Source: Stercorarius parasiticus
Taxonomy: Eukaryota; Chordata; Aves; Charadriiformes; Stercorariidae
Length of the DNA stretch: 64,000 bases
Reading direction: 5' to 3'
NCBI GenBank assembly: GCA_013396915.1
Contig: VWZL01002208.1
Coordinates: 310,001-374,000, forward strand
Shown: piece after piece, positions 35,211 to 46,760 of the stretch
Layout of the letters: the number at the start of each line of letters is the position of its first letter
How positions within the stretch are numbered: the first letter of the stretch is position 1
Position numbers and translations under genes: made by a program
Notes under the pieces: generated by a model
Told to the model about the DNA's origin: nothing
Databases searched by the model: none
What the model saw: the letters and a program-made list of their open reading frames with translations, nothing else

Positions 35211-36584
35211 AGTGAAAAGGGTTCTTCAGACTAATGGGCAAGGGTTAGATAAGGGTTGGTGCCAGGAGCTGGAGCGAAAGTACATGTTGTTGAACGGGAG
35301 CAGGAGGTAGCTGCTGTGCTGAGGGGGATGGTGTGTCTGGTGTCACAGGCGGGTTCAGTGGAGAGATTTTGCATTTCCCTCTTGGTCAGCTCTGAGCTTG
35401 AAGCAGAATTAAATCCAGGTAGTCTTGTTATCTCTGCAATGCTGGAGGTCAGAGAACACGGCTGTCTCCTAGGGCTTTCCAGCCAGTGACTGTAGACTGA
35501 GAAGGGATGCTGCCTTAGGGGCAGGATTATTCTCCCTTCGGCCCCCTGACCTGTCTCCTGCCTGGCCAGACCCCTCAGCTTGCCCCATGGCCCACACAGT
35601 TGCTGGAGATCAGCGACCAGGCTTGTGGGCTCCATCCCTTGCCCTGCAGAGGGTTGCAGTGGACTGCATGGGTTCAGAGGAGGAAGATCCTCGGTGAAGG
35701 TACATACATTGCCCCGAACGCTGTTCCTGATCCAGCTGGAGGATCTGGTGGTCCTAATGAGCCCAGATCTGCTTCAAACCCAGCTTTGCAGAGGACTGCC
35801 GATGTGTGCGGGAAGCGGTGATGGTTGAGCTGTGGCCAGGGGCTGTTATGTGCAGAGAAATCAGGGTAAGCACAAAGCAAATGGGGAAATAAAAGATGTT
35901 TTTAAAATTTAAATTAGTTTTATTTCTTTTCATGTTGCTGGTCTGCATTTTCTTTTCGTCTCACAGGCTTGTGCTGCTAAAGTGGTTGTTTTGTGCTTGC
36001 TTCTTTAATTAGTTTCTTAGCAGTTTCCCAGCTTTTTCATAGAGACTTTTTTTCCTGAAGAAGTTTATTTCTTAAGGTTAGTCCTTAAAATACTCATCCA
36101 TACTGAAAAGCAGTCCCAAAGCCCAGGGAAAAACTTTGCGTGCAGGAGTGATACAGACACATTTGCTGAGCAACAAACTCCTCTTCCTGATGCACTGAGG
36201 AGTCTCCCAGCGAGAGAGCCAAGGGGCTTTGGTTTGACCATATCCCATCACCAGAGCTTGCGGGTTGAATTTGTTGGGGCTTTGGCTCCTCAAGGAGTTA
36301 AATGCTTTAGAAAAGCCTTCCTAATTCCCTGCCGCTGGAAGTATGAGGCTAATTTTATACTGCTTCATTTGGAAATGTCAACTTGTGTGTACAAGAATTT
36401 TACAGCAACTTTGTTCATGCATTGAAAACTGAGATCGCTTTTTAATCGTAACAAGGAATCAATTTGTTTTGAATGTGCAATGATTTTATGCCACTAAGAG
36501 AGAAGATTTTTTAATATATATATATAATAAGCCCATGGTATTGTCCGTGTTTTGAATAATCCATATCTTTCTTGTTGCCCTGCC

Positions 36585-37140
36585 TCAGAAAAGATGCTGT
36601 AGTAAAGGAAAAGCCTGTGAGAAGGGCAGCCAGGATGATCAGAGGTACAAAATAGGTCTTGGATGGGGAAAGGCCCATGTAGAGGTTTTTACACTTTTGG
36701 AGACCTTTTACACAAAGGTCTCCAAAGCAATGAGTGGGGCAGGGCAGATGAGCAGAGATTAATTGGTTTCTATTTTTAACAGTGGTAGCACTCAGTAAAA
36801 TGGTGAGGATGGAGTCTCATGGCACATCCATCACTTCTGGAAGTCTTTGCCCCAGGATGCTGTGGGACTCAAAAGAGAAGAGTGAGTTTAAAGGGAGGAA
36901 AGGCAAACTGGCTTTCCGGGATCCATTGGTGGCCATAAAGCGGACGGTTCATGTGCAATCCCGATTTTGGAAGTTTCCAAACCACTGACTATTACCTCTG
37001 ACAGTGTGTCAGAGGAAGGGCTATCATAGTCCTGCCCTGTTTCTCCTGCTCTTGCTGAAGTGGAGGCTGCTGGCTGTGTCAGAGCCAGGATGAAAGCTCT
37101 GATGATCTTTGTTCTGGTTCAATATGCCAGTTCTTGTATA
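36585..37140 (+). repeat. Ancient CR1/L3-like LINE relic with 3' end, plus strand
   Basis: The segment AGGATGATCAGAGGTAC (36630-36646) is where the reverse-transcriptase ORF of CR1-type elements usually encodes a MI(R/K)G motif. Farther on, GAAGTCTTTGCCCCAGGATG (36840-36859) matches the conserved late-ORF/3' UTR block. The 3' end reads TTCTGGTTCAATATGCCAGT and TCTTGTAT (37112-37138), which corresponds to the family's usual TCTGATCCAGTATGGC...TTCTTATG terminus. Stops and indels destroy the frame throughout. The order and end match well enough to call orientation. Confidence 0.6.
36696..36726. other. Perfect 13-bp stem-loop
   Basis: TTTGGAGACCTTT (36696-36708) and AAAGGTCTCCAAA (36714-36726) are exact reverse complements around the 5-base loop TACAC. 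It lies inside the ancient CR1/L3-like relic. A stem this long without mismatch in otherwise decayed repeat sequence is unusual, but I know of no function. Confidence 0.75.
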
Positions 37141-40100
37141 AAAAAAGAATTTAAAAAAGGGTTCACAGGAGCAGCTAAGACCCAGATTCAGAGCTGCTTC
37201 AGTGTTGCAGAAACAAGGATTTAACTTTTAGAAGCTTGAGATTTCGTTCTCTCTCTTATCTGTCTTTCTTTTTAATGGATTTCTAAAATTACAATAAAGC
37301 ATCCCACGGATGTTTTTTTTTTTCTGGTTGGTTTATTTTGTGTGTGCGTGCGTGTGAAAATCCACAGTCCATGGGTGCTAACTGCTGTGTTTCCAAAGAC
37401 AGACAGACCATGCAGTTGCTTGGTAAAATGTGTATAAATCACACAGCGAACATAAGTAGCGTAAAACATTGCAGAAGTTCTGAAACAGTATGAATTATTT
37501 TTAAACAAATGCTCCCAAATAATAGTCGTATTGCCTTTCCTAGTTCACTGTGGTCTGATCTATCAGGTGGAAGCTTTGCTGTGAGGGTGGTGGGAACAGT
37601 AACTCACCTTCCCCAAGCTATCTCTGAGCTGGAGGGGCCTGGCTGTCTCCTTCCGAGCACGTTTCTCTGTAGTCAGGACATCTAATGTTACTGGTCTACA
37701 AATGCAGGACAGTGACAAGTGTCTGTCCCAGGTTTCCGGACTCTCGCTGTGTGTGCTGGAGTGGCAGTCACTCCGGCTGGACCACCAGGCGCCTGTAGCA
37801 AGATGCTGTCCCCATGGGACCACTGTCCTGCGTCTGACAGCTTGTCCTGGAGATCACACCTACCTCTCGTGGGGTTAAAAGAATAAAAGTTTGGCCAATT
37901 TCACCAAAGTCAAAGGGATCCTCCAGGGTGCTCCTAATGACGGCCTTTATAAACCTGTTAGAAAAAGTTCACAGAACATGATACGTAGTTAAAGTGAACC
38001 AGCAAACCCAGCTCCACTCCCAGCTCTCAATCTGGGTGACTCCCTCTGGCCTCTGCTCCACAACAGCCACCCCGCCTAGCATCTCCTCCTGGGCAAAATG
38101 AGGGTGGAGACGCCAGGGGCATGTGTGGGCTGGCTGACTGATGGTATGTGCCCTTGGCTGGGGGGACCACAGAGCTCCGATGCAGGATCCAAAGGTGTCC
38201 TGGGGACTCTGAAGTCATTTCCATCCACAGCACAGACATTGTGTCAAGGATCTTTTTATTCTACTGCCGTTGGAGCTTCCTTATATTGGGGTCTTGCCAC
38301 TCGCCTTTTAGCATCTGCAGGCCTGCTAACAAAATGCTCTTAAGGTGATTTGAGAAGAAATCTCTTTGATGAACAAAAAGGGACCCTCAAGAGCTGATAT
38401 TCTACCCATTTACTTCTTCTTGCAAGAGGTAATTGAACTGCAGTCATAAGAACATACTGTAACAGTTTGCAAATTACACACTGCAGGAGGTCCTCGGTGT
38501 CCTCTTGCAGGTTGAGCTCAGAGTTCCCTCTCCTCACCAGCACACCTTGCAACAGGAACCTTTTCACTGCTTCACAAAGAATGTGCAGTAAGAGTATTTC
38601 AGAAATCATTGTTTATTCCATATTTATGACAACCCTGGAATTCAAATTAAGTTGCAAAAACTAGCACACAGGTGGTTACAGTGTTAGAACACAATTTCTA
38701 AATGACCTTCCTGGAACCTTTGTTTTTCATGGTTTCATAGTCCCCTCCTTGCAAAGCTCTGATGTTGCCTTGCAGCTCTGTACTTCAGCACTCATCCTGA
38801 ATTTACTTCCACCCGTTTCCTTGGTCCCTCCAGCAGGAATGTGTTGTCCCCCTGACCTTGACTTGCCACAGTTTGAGGAGGAAGGTGGCATGCTGATCTC
38901 TCCCAGGTTTCTGACCCAGGTCAGCAAATAGCTTGACATCTCCAACATCTTGGAGTGCCCCAGGACTGAGTGGGTGAACAGCCAGTGAAATCTGTCATTT
39001 GTATCCAAAGTGTCATGGGTTTTAGGATATGTGTACAGATACCTGTATAAGTATTCTCAGTGAGTGTTTGGTCTAGACATCACCTTCTTAACCCTCAGGC
39101 CCAGCAAGGCCCAATATGGATGTTGTGCCTTCCTCTCACCTCCTTGATCTCGTTAGCAGCTACCACCTCGCTGCGAGACCATGGGGTTCTCTTTCTGTTC
39201 TCCTCCTTGTCCACAAACACACGAGGTTGGGCCTGAGTACTTGCTTCAGGGCTTTCTGAAGCATCAGCAATGGAGATGGCGTCCTCCGGTGCCAGTGTTT
39301 GCGTTTCTCAAACCAGCTCTCGCATCATGGTGCTCATGACTGATGTGGTGTTGGGAGGTGCGTTAAAAGATGCTCACCTGCTCTGGCCCTGCAGAGGTCC
39401 GGCCCACCAGTCTCCAAAGCAGAGAGTAGAAGAGCAGCTGTTGTGTTTAGCATGAAAGTAAAGGAAGTAAAAGCTGTGTTCGGAGCACCAAAACTTTATG
39501 CCACCTTCTAGGTCTCTCTTCTCCGGCAGCTGGAATGGGACACAAACCTGACCAAGGTTTAATTGGGCCTGTGACTGGGCATGATCTCTGTAGCATGTCC
39601 TGCAGCCCTTGCCCGGGAGGCAGTGGCACATTTTCCACAGACCGTCTGCCACCCCTGTGTGCATCTCGGCACAGGCCAAATTCCAGCTGGCTGGCCATGG
39701 GGGAGTTGCTGCTTAGACAGGAGCCACGTCTCGGCTATTTTTTTTATTGCTTGAACATGCATTTTTTGTATCAGGTGGGGAGGAGAAGGAGCAGCTGTAA
39801 TGTCCAGCCCCAGTCCCACCATGTGCCCCACCAGCCTCGGGAGGGAGCCAGCTCTTCCCGTGCTGCTGTGGGTTTCTCCGGGGTTTGCAACGTGGGCGGA
39901 GGTGTCCCAAGCAAAGGCTCTGAATGCCTCCCTCTGCCCCTCCTCAAGCTGGGATAATATTTTTGCACTCCCCCATGCTTGCGCTGAAATCATTTACAGG
40001 AGATTAGCGACACGTTTATATGTGCTATGTCACCTCCCAAACACTGCTTGCTTTCTGCAGAGCATTACAAAGCAGTCCTGGCAGCATGTGGGCTGGGGTT

Positions 40101-40225
40101 GCCACCCCGGGCTGCTTTCAGGCACTCTGGTGTCACAGGTTTATCCCTTCCCCTTGCCCTTGAGCAAAACCCTGTCAGGATGCCTGAAGGCTCACCTGCC
40201 TTGTAGCTTCACGTCCCACCTTCCT
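37141..40225. other. Unique sequence, no gene seen
   Basis: The 37.1-37.5 kb part is AT-rich with a T run at 37313-37323 and an interrupted GT run near 37340-37357. CATAAGAACATACTG near 38446 resembles the reverse of the CR1/L3 3' terminus, but no matching 3' UTR follows. No exon is recognised. The 244-codon plus-strand frame 39800-40534 is half made of antisense CR1 and is not a gene. Confidence 0.4.
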
Positions 40226-40885
40226 TCACAGAATCACAAAATCAGAATGGTGGGGGTTGGAAGGGCCCTCTGGAGATCATCCCGTCCAACCTCCTGCCAG
40301 AGCAGGGTCACCCACAGCAGGTCACACAGGAACGCATCCAGGCGGGTTTGGAATGTCTCCAGAGAGGGAGACTCCACCACCTCTCTGGGCAGCCTGTGCC
40401 AGGGCTCTGCCACCCTCACAGTAAAGAAGTTCCTCCTCATGTTGAGATGGAACTTCCCATGTTCAAGTTTGTGCCCGTTGCCCCTTGTCCTGTCACTGGG
40501 CACCACTGAAAAGAGCCTGGCCCCATCCTCCTGACACCCACCCTTGAAGTATTTATAAGTGTTGATAAGATCCCCCCTCAGCCGTCTTTTTTCCAGACTG
40601 AAGAGACCCAAATCCCTTAGCCTTTCTTCATAAGAGAGGTGTTCCGGTCCCCTTATCATCTTGGCCCTTTGCTGTCCCCTCTCCAGCAGTTCCCTGTCCT
40701 TCTTGAACCGGGGAGCCCAGAGCTGGACCCATCACCGCAGATGCGCCTCCCCAGGGCAGAGCAGAGGGGGAGGATGACCTCCCTCCACCACACTCTGGTG
40801 GCTGGCCACACTCTTCTTGATACCCCCTAGGATGCCATTGGCCTTCTTGGCCACAAGGGCACGTTGCTGGCTCAATTGCTTGACG
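40226..40885 (-). repeat. CR1 LINE with reverse-transcriptase C-terminus, minus strand
   Basis: This is the longest young CR1 copy here, about 660 bases. The tail CACAGAATCACAAAATCAGA is at the low end, followed by GGTTGGAAGGGCCCTCTGGA. On the minus strand, 40659-40234 stays open for 141 codons and contains [36 protein letters not shown] and [18 protein letters not shown], the conserved C-terminal part of CR1 ORF2. The preceding part, with ALVAKKANGILGGIKKSVAS, lies in another frame (from 41109 down to 40735). At least one frameshift therefore separates them near 40660-40740, and the element is dead. The CR1 similarity fades near 40885. It belongs to a different subfamily from the 18 and 25 kb copies. 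Confidence 0.95.
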
Positions 40886-43800
40886 CAACTGCTTGCAGCG
40901 TTAGCACCAGGGATGAAAGGGTGTGGACCCCGGGGATGGTGGGGAAGAAGGAGAGGGAGCTCCCTGGAAGGCAGCAGATGCCAAGGGGACGCATTCCCCT
41001 CTCTGCTGGTGTGCAGGAGGCACTCTGCCCACATGCCGTCCGCAAAAGCCATCCTCCTGGCACCGAACCTTGCCCTTGGGTGTGAAGGGCTCAGCACAAT
41101 GCGCAGCACCCAACTCGCGGTGTTGACACAGGCTCCTGGGAGAACAGCATCAATACTAGGTGAATATTAATACTAACAGGAGGAGGCAGAAGCATTGTTT
41201 ACCCTGCTTTTGTTAATCAGTTTGTTTCCATTCGTGATCCCAAAAATAAAATTAAAAGGCTCTGTTTACACTGCTGAATTATCATCTGCTCCAGCAGGTA
41301 AAGCACTTTGGCAGAGAATTAATGGAGCCACGGACAGATTTGTGTCAAAAATATGTGCATATTTTCCCACCGAAGGATTTGTTTGAAATGAGCTGGAATC
41401 TCATGCCTTTGTGTTTAAATAAAACATCATCCACCAACGACCCGCACATGCTGCTGGGATGCTGTGGCCCTGAAACAAGTTCACCTTTAAAACAGCTGAG
41501 TTGAAGGCTTTTCCCGTGCTAGATTCAAAGGTGATTTTCCAAAACCAAAGATGGCCTTGGAGGGTAGCTTAAGGATTCAGAATATGCTTGTAGGAAAAAT
41601 CCAATCCTGATGCCGAAGAAAGATGGGAGAGTGTGCACAGGGCTTCAGTTTCTCCTCAAGAGCTTGTGCTAAATTGTGCTGGGGGGGAGGGCAGGTATTT
41701 CTGTCTCGACAGCAAGAGCCAAATTATTTTCCCTGGTGCCGCAGTGCAACCCAGCACAGAATGGGGCCCTTGCACCTGCCTCAGAAGGCTGAAAAATCCA
41801 ATTCTGATCATTTTTGCTCCAGCAGCACTAGATTTATAACCCAGCACAAGGAAGACAAGATCTAAAAACCAATTTAGCAAAAAATAGCCTTTGCAACTAA
41901 AAATTAATGCTTTGAACGGCCTAAATGAAGCTTGAAAATAGCTTTTTTTTCTGCTCCAACCAATGATTCACATGCCTATTTGCAAACAATTCAAATGCAG
42001 TAAATTGAGAGGAAATATAAATCAGGTTCCTAAGTGAAGCTGCATAAATCCAATAAATGATTGATGAGAGAATCCTGGTTTAAGACGCTGCTGTCTGTCT
42101 CCAGTGCTGAGGCAGAAAATAATGGGGCCTTCGCCTCTTTGGGCTGTGCCGAAGGAAGCGGGTTTGCACCGACCTCTGATCCCCGCCCAAGGTCAGATGC
42201 AGCATTCTCTCTTCACCTGCCCAAGCTGCCCAAAAAGAGAACTGCAAAAAAAGGCTGTGCTCACCCAGGGACCTAGCAGAGATCCTGATGGTCTCTTCCC
42301 CAGGGAGGAGGAGGAGGAGGGGAATGGACCCACTGTCTGTGCTGCAGAAGAGCCAGAGCTTGCAGTGCAACGCTGCAAAGGGTCCAGTGGTCCCAAAGAA
42401 ACGCAGTTACTGGGGTGGCCCCGCTCCTGCAATGCACCAAAAGCATGGCTCAGGCCAGCCAGGAGCTGTGCATCACTACTGGGTCTCAGGGCAAAGGAGT
42501 TGATGTGTCTGAGAAATGCTGCCTCTGCAGCGGGTCTACGCTCCTCGGCTCTTACGGAGGGCAGGTCTGGGGCTGGACATGCCCTGATGAGAAGCTCTTG
42601 GCCCCTTTGTGTGCTCTGCTGCTCTCTGCAGGTGGGGACGTGTGTCCTGCTGGCACAGGGGAGGTCTCGTCTCTGATCTTGGAGCACAACTGCAATGGCA
42701 AGGGCAGCTGGAAGGGTGGCTGGACCTGACGTGCTCCCAGAGCTGATGACTGTGGCAGATGAATGGGAGTGCAGAGACATGAAGACATACCCAAAAAATC
42801 TACCCAAGAATTACCCAAATCCAGCCAAGGCTCCTGCATGCTGCGAGCTATGCTGGGACTGCATAGTGTGGTATCCAAGCCTTTGCTTGGAGGTGCAGGG
42901 GACAACCCGCTGGCTGCTTGCCAGGCAGGGATTGTGGCCAGGACACATGTCTTGGTTGTAGTTCTTGGTCTTCATTCCTTGTTCTCCCTGTGAGCGGCAG
43001 CTCCAGTGACCATGCCTGGGGTGCTGGGAGGTGTGTGCTCTGTTTCTGGCATGAAGCCACCCAAGCAATGTGCAAGGCAGATAGCCAGCAGACCCCGTGC
43101 CACCAAGACACCAGCTTCTGACCTGGTGACTGGTGTGAGCACCAAGCGCAAAGCAAGTGATGAGTCTTTTAACACACCAACAGCTCGTTTAGCAAACCCC
43201 ATTTAGCAAATACTCTGAGAAACGGAGGGAATCTGGGTACCCCATCCAGCTGCCAGCATCCTGCCTCCAGCACAGGACTGCTGCCAGAATATGCCAGAAT
43301 ATCCCCTGAAAGGCCAGTTGCTCTTCCTGCTTGGGTTGAGCAGTTTATTTGCAGACCGGGATGTGCCACATGCTGCTGATGCAGCCCTGAGGGCTGGCAG
43401 TCACGAGCAGCTTTTTCCATCCACAGAGCGATGGGTGCGTGGGGAAAGGGACAAACCTCATACAAGTTGCTCTGCAGCCCTAGAGCGGAGTATGATACTT
43501 CTGGGGTGCCACTTTTGCCATCTCTTCTGGGGATGGAGAACCTGGGAAACAGCAGGCTCCTGGGGACCGTGTGGTGCTGGACTGTGCCCCACTGTTCCTG
43601 CCTTGAGGAGAGTCAGCTTGATCACCCCTGAATAGACCTTGCATTTCACCTCAACCATTGCCCTCAGCCTGACCCACCATCAGGTTGCCAAAAATGTGAG
43701 GGGAGAGGATGGTTTGCTCAGGGAGGCAGCAGGGCAGCCAGCAATGTGATGCTCCACTGCCAAGGTGCTGGAATATCCTGAGCAAAAACCAGAGCCTCGT

Positions 43801-45144
43801 TGTTCCCTGCTTTGCATTGGGATTGGGAGGTTCAACCGCTTTTTTCCGCACCTGACAGGTCAAGAACAGCTGCCACCAGCTCCTGCTTCCAGGCAGCCTG
43901 GCATAAATCAGCATCAGTGGAAAGAGGTGGCTTGTCTCCGCTCCAGGTTGTCCCTGTTTGGATTTGGCTCTGACACAGTTTTCATGAAAAATTTATTTTG
44001 TGAGAAAATGGATTTTCAATCAAACCAGGCATTCCTGCATAAAATATTGTTTGCGTTGACATTTTCCCTTTTTTTTTTTTCAGTGATACAGTTCCCTCCT
44101 TTCTTCTCCCACCATCTTCCAAAGAGACAAGCACAAAAATAATTCAGAAGCAGTGTTAATTTTTCAGTGAAAGTGTCTGGGTTTGGGTAACAGAGGACTG
44201 CATATTTTTAGAGGAAATCAAATATTTTTCATCAAAACAGAAGAAAAGTCAGTTTTCAGAAGTGAAACCAACAACTGCTAATGTAGTGGGGAAATTTATA
44301 ACTATCATCTGATGAATAGTTTGAATAGTTTGCAGAGAGAAACTGGGGACTGGCCAGAAAGTGGCCAGCCTGCAGCACGGGAGGAGGATGCTGTGTCCCA
44401 CCCAGCCCCTCGGCTCTACAGCCCTCACCATGCAGAGCACGGAGGGAGTGGGGGCAACGGCATCAGTGGCCTGGGGTCCCTCCTCTTGATCATGGCCAAA
44501 GCCCAAGATGCCCAAGGATTCACTGTGACAATCCTCCTGCTCTCAGCAGGCTGTGCCTAGTCTTCCTTTCCATCCTAATGAGGCTGGATCAGGCACCAAA
44601 TTAATCTACTCTGGTGACAAACAGCAAGTTGGGCACGGGAACAAGGAAGCAGTGTCTGGGGTCCTGGGTGATGCCTGCTCTGTAACAGAGCTGATTTCCA
44701 CGCACCCCACGTGGGCTAGCTGCTGATGGGGAGATTGCCAGCCCCTGGTGCCCTAGATTCGGTTTCCTTCTGCTCTATTTCTGCCTGACCTGCTGACAGG
44801 CCGAGGAAAGCTCGCCTTTCCAGAAGCTCTATGTGACAAAAGTCTCTTACAAAGGCAAAGACTTTGCTTCATCAAGCCATGATGGATGGCCCCTGTATCC
44901 TCCCAGGCACAAGTGAGCATCCCTCAGCAGGTGACTGCGGGTCCTCCATCCTTTGGGCGTTTGGCTTGGCTGGTGCAGGGCTTGGGGCCAGCACTGTGAG
45001 CCCAGCGCCGGGGCTGCAGCCGTGAGGCAGCCACGCAGGACCAACCAGCAGTTTCAGAGACGTGTGGAAGAAAAGTGTCCCACATTCCCACCCATGTGTT
45101 TTGGGCGGCAGAGACTGCATCTCCCCACACAACCCTTTGCGTTT
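40886..45144. other. Unique sequence, no gene seen
   Basis: No exon is recognised. Parts 41170-41470 and 41860-42080 are AT-rich and look like conserved non-coding DNA. A (GAG)n run lies at 42303-42322 and a T run at 44069-44080. A tandem TGCCAGAATA repeat lies at about 43282-43301. The overlapping frames 42104-42676 plus and 42193-42807 minus have no domain. Confidence 0.4.
41860..42080. other. AT-rich patch, candidate conserved non-coding element
   Basis: CCAATGATTCACATGC, CTATTTGCAAACAATT (a forkhead-like word) and CAATAAATGATTGATGAG occur within about 110 bases (41960-42070). There is no open frame of note and no repeat match. Function is inferred only from composition and motif density. 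Confidence 0.25.
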
Positions 45145-45372
45145 ATCACAGAATCATAGAACTATGGAATGGTTAGAGTCGGAAGGGACCTCAAAGACCA
45201 TCCAGTGCCACCCCCTGCCCTGGGCAGGGACACCTCCCACCAGACCAGGTTGCTCCAAGCCCCGTCCAACCTGGCCTTCAACACCTCCAGGGATGGGGCA
45301 GCCACAGCTTCTCTGGGCAACCTGGGCCAGGGGCTCACCACCCTCACAGCAAAGAATTGTTTCCTAGTATCA
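45145..45372 (-). repeat. CR1 LINE, 3' end, minus strand
   Basis: It starts ATCACAGAATCATAGAACTA, then has GGAAGGGACCTCAAAGACCA and the CCCTGCCCTGGGCAGGGACA block. On the minus strand the frame 45398-45162 includes VRVVSPWPRLPREAVAAP and NLVWWEVSLPRAGGGTGW, the CR1 ORF2 C-terminus. It is truncated after AAAGAATTGTTTCCTAGT. About 2.3 kb away, in the same orientation, a copy of the same subfamily lies at 47487. Confidence 0.95.
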
Positions 45373-46234
45373 GTGGGAAAGGTCTTTGGGGAATCCACAG
45401 CTGTCTTTGCTGGCGTTAACTCATAATCTGTGATTCCACAACAACCCTGAGCTGGGTCTTCATTCCCACTCCCTGAGCCGGCTCATCCTGGGAGCAAAGG
45501 GTGCCGGTGCGGCTAAGGCCGTGGCTACCTAGAGCCGTTGAAGCTGTCAAGGCACCGTACTCCATCTACTGCTTGGGGGATCCTGCTGTCTGCCCTTTAA
45601 AGGAGCAGAGATCGCTCTGGAGAGGCCTCGGCAAGATTCACCCTGCCCGCTGTGGCTGGCAGCTGGCTGGGCACATGGCCTTGGGAAATTCTTGCCATTT
45701 TCCAGCTCTTGCTCTTTTGCAGGACTAGCAGAATTTCTCAGTGTAGAGACATTTGTCAATTTGCATAATTAAAGCACTGCAAACTCATCCAGATTCACAG
45801 ATCCCTGTGCTGGCTCCCCTGAGACTCACCACTTCTCTCCCATGAATTATTTATCGGCAGCGCTGTTTCAAACGGGCCCCTTTGTCTGCTGTGTTTGCTC
45901 CAGATTTCATCTCTCCAAGGTGGAGACGATGCTGTGGTCCTCTGAGGCAGCGCGCGGGGAAAGGAACAACTCCATTTGCCACAGCCTTCCTTTTACCCTG
46001 CCTATCAGGTGAGAACAAGGGGACTCCCTTGAAACTGCAGGGCTGCCTGTGGAGAGCGAGCTGATGGAGAAGCCTGTGCCAGCAGCGGACGTTCTCCTGG
46101 AGCTGCCTTGGGCAGGGCAGCACAGCCGGCGGCGGGGGTTGGGGTCTCCGCACGTGTCACACCTCCGGGGGCATCCTCAGCAGGGGCTCTCGGGGCGCCC
46201 GGCACCTCTGCCCTTGCGCGGTCGCCCACCCGCA
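45373..46234. other. Unique sequence between two CR1 copies, no gene seen
   Basis: An octamer word (ATTTGCAT) at 45759-45766 is directly followed by AATTAAAGC. The last 150 bases are CpG-rich and are listed separately. No exon is recognised. Confidence 0.4.
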
Positions 46235-46235
46235 A
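46085..46235. promoter_or_regulatory. CpG-rich core, candidate small CpG island
   Basis: By hand I count about 15 CpG steps in roughly 150 bases that are very G+C-rich (for example CAGCCGGCGGCGGGGG and TTGCGCGGTCGCCCACCCGC). This is close to the number expected without methylation-driven loss, and clearly unlike the CpG-poor DNA around it. CR1 tail sequence begins at its right edge. It may be an unmethylated promoter or enhancer core, or a stretch of biased gene conversion. No transcript start or exon could be attached to it. Confidence 0.35.
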
Positions 46236-46760
46236 TCACAGAATCATAGAATGGTCTAGGCTGGAAGGGACCTTTAGGATCACCGAGTCCAACCATCAAC
46301 CTAACACTGACAAACCCACCACTAACCCATATCCCTCAGCACCATGTCTGCCCAGCTTTTAAATACCTCCAGGGATGGCGACTCCACCACTGCCCTGGGC
46401 AGCCTGTTCCAACGCTTGACAACCCTTTCAGTGAAGAAATTGTTCCTAATATACATCCTAAACTTGCCGTGGTGCAACTTGAGGCCATTCCCTCTTGTCC
46501 TATGGCCTGTTCCTTGGGAGCAGAGACCGACCCCCCCTGGCTACCCCCTCCTTTCAGGGAGCTGTAGAGAGCGAGAAGGTCTCCCCTCAGACTCCTTTTC
46601 TCCAGGCTGAACACCCCCAGCTCCCTCAGCCGCTCCTCACCAGACTTGTGCTCCAGAGCCCTCACCAGCTCCATTGCCCTTCTCTGGACACGCTCCAGCA
46701 CCTCAATGTCTGTCTGGTAGTGAGGGGCCCAAAACTGCACGCCGTATTCGAGGTGCATGG
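46235..46760 (-). repeat. CR1 LINE with reverse-transcriptase C-terminus, minus strand
   Basis: It begins ATCACAGAATCATAGAATGG, then CTAGGCTGGAAGGGACCTTT, which marks a different subfamily from its neighbours. On the minus strand, the frame down from 46803 contains [38 protein letters not shown] and [19 protein letters not shown]. The downstream part (YIRNNFFTE and [19 protein letters not shown]) lies in another frame. A frameshift therefore occurs near 46500-46600. The upstream boundary is near the HLEY codons (about 46758). About 525 bases remain. Confidence 0.95.

Larger units (their letters stand above)
31801..36584. other. Unique sequence, no gene seen
   Basis: No exon is recognised. 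A CT-rich simple repeat lies at 32104-32122 and ends at an undetermined base (32123). The 34.4-35.5 kb part is poor in CpG. From 35870 to 36080 and 36420 to 36560 the sequence is AT-rich, including a TA run at 36513-36530. Paired stem-loops and a direct repeat near 35 kb are listed separately. Confidence 0.4.

Noticed and set aside
38440..38480. CATAAGAACATACTG resembling the reverse of a CR1/L3 3' terminus
   Set aside because: The sequence beyond it does not match the 3' UTR of that family, so the short match may be chance.
39800..40534. Longest plus-strand open frame (244 codons)
   Set aside because: Its second half is the antisense of a CR1 element (40226-40885), and the first half has no domain. 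Antisense CR1 regularly yields long open frames.
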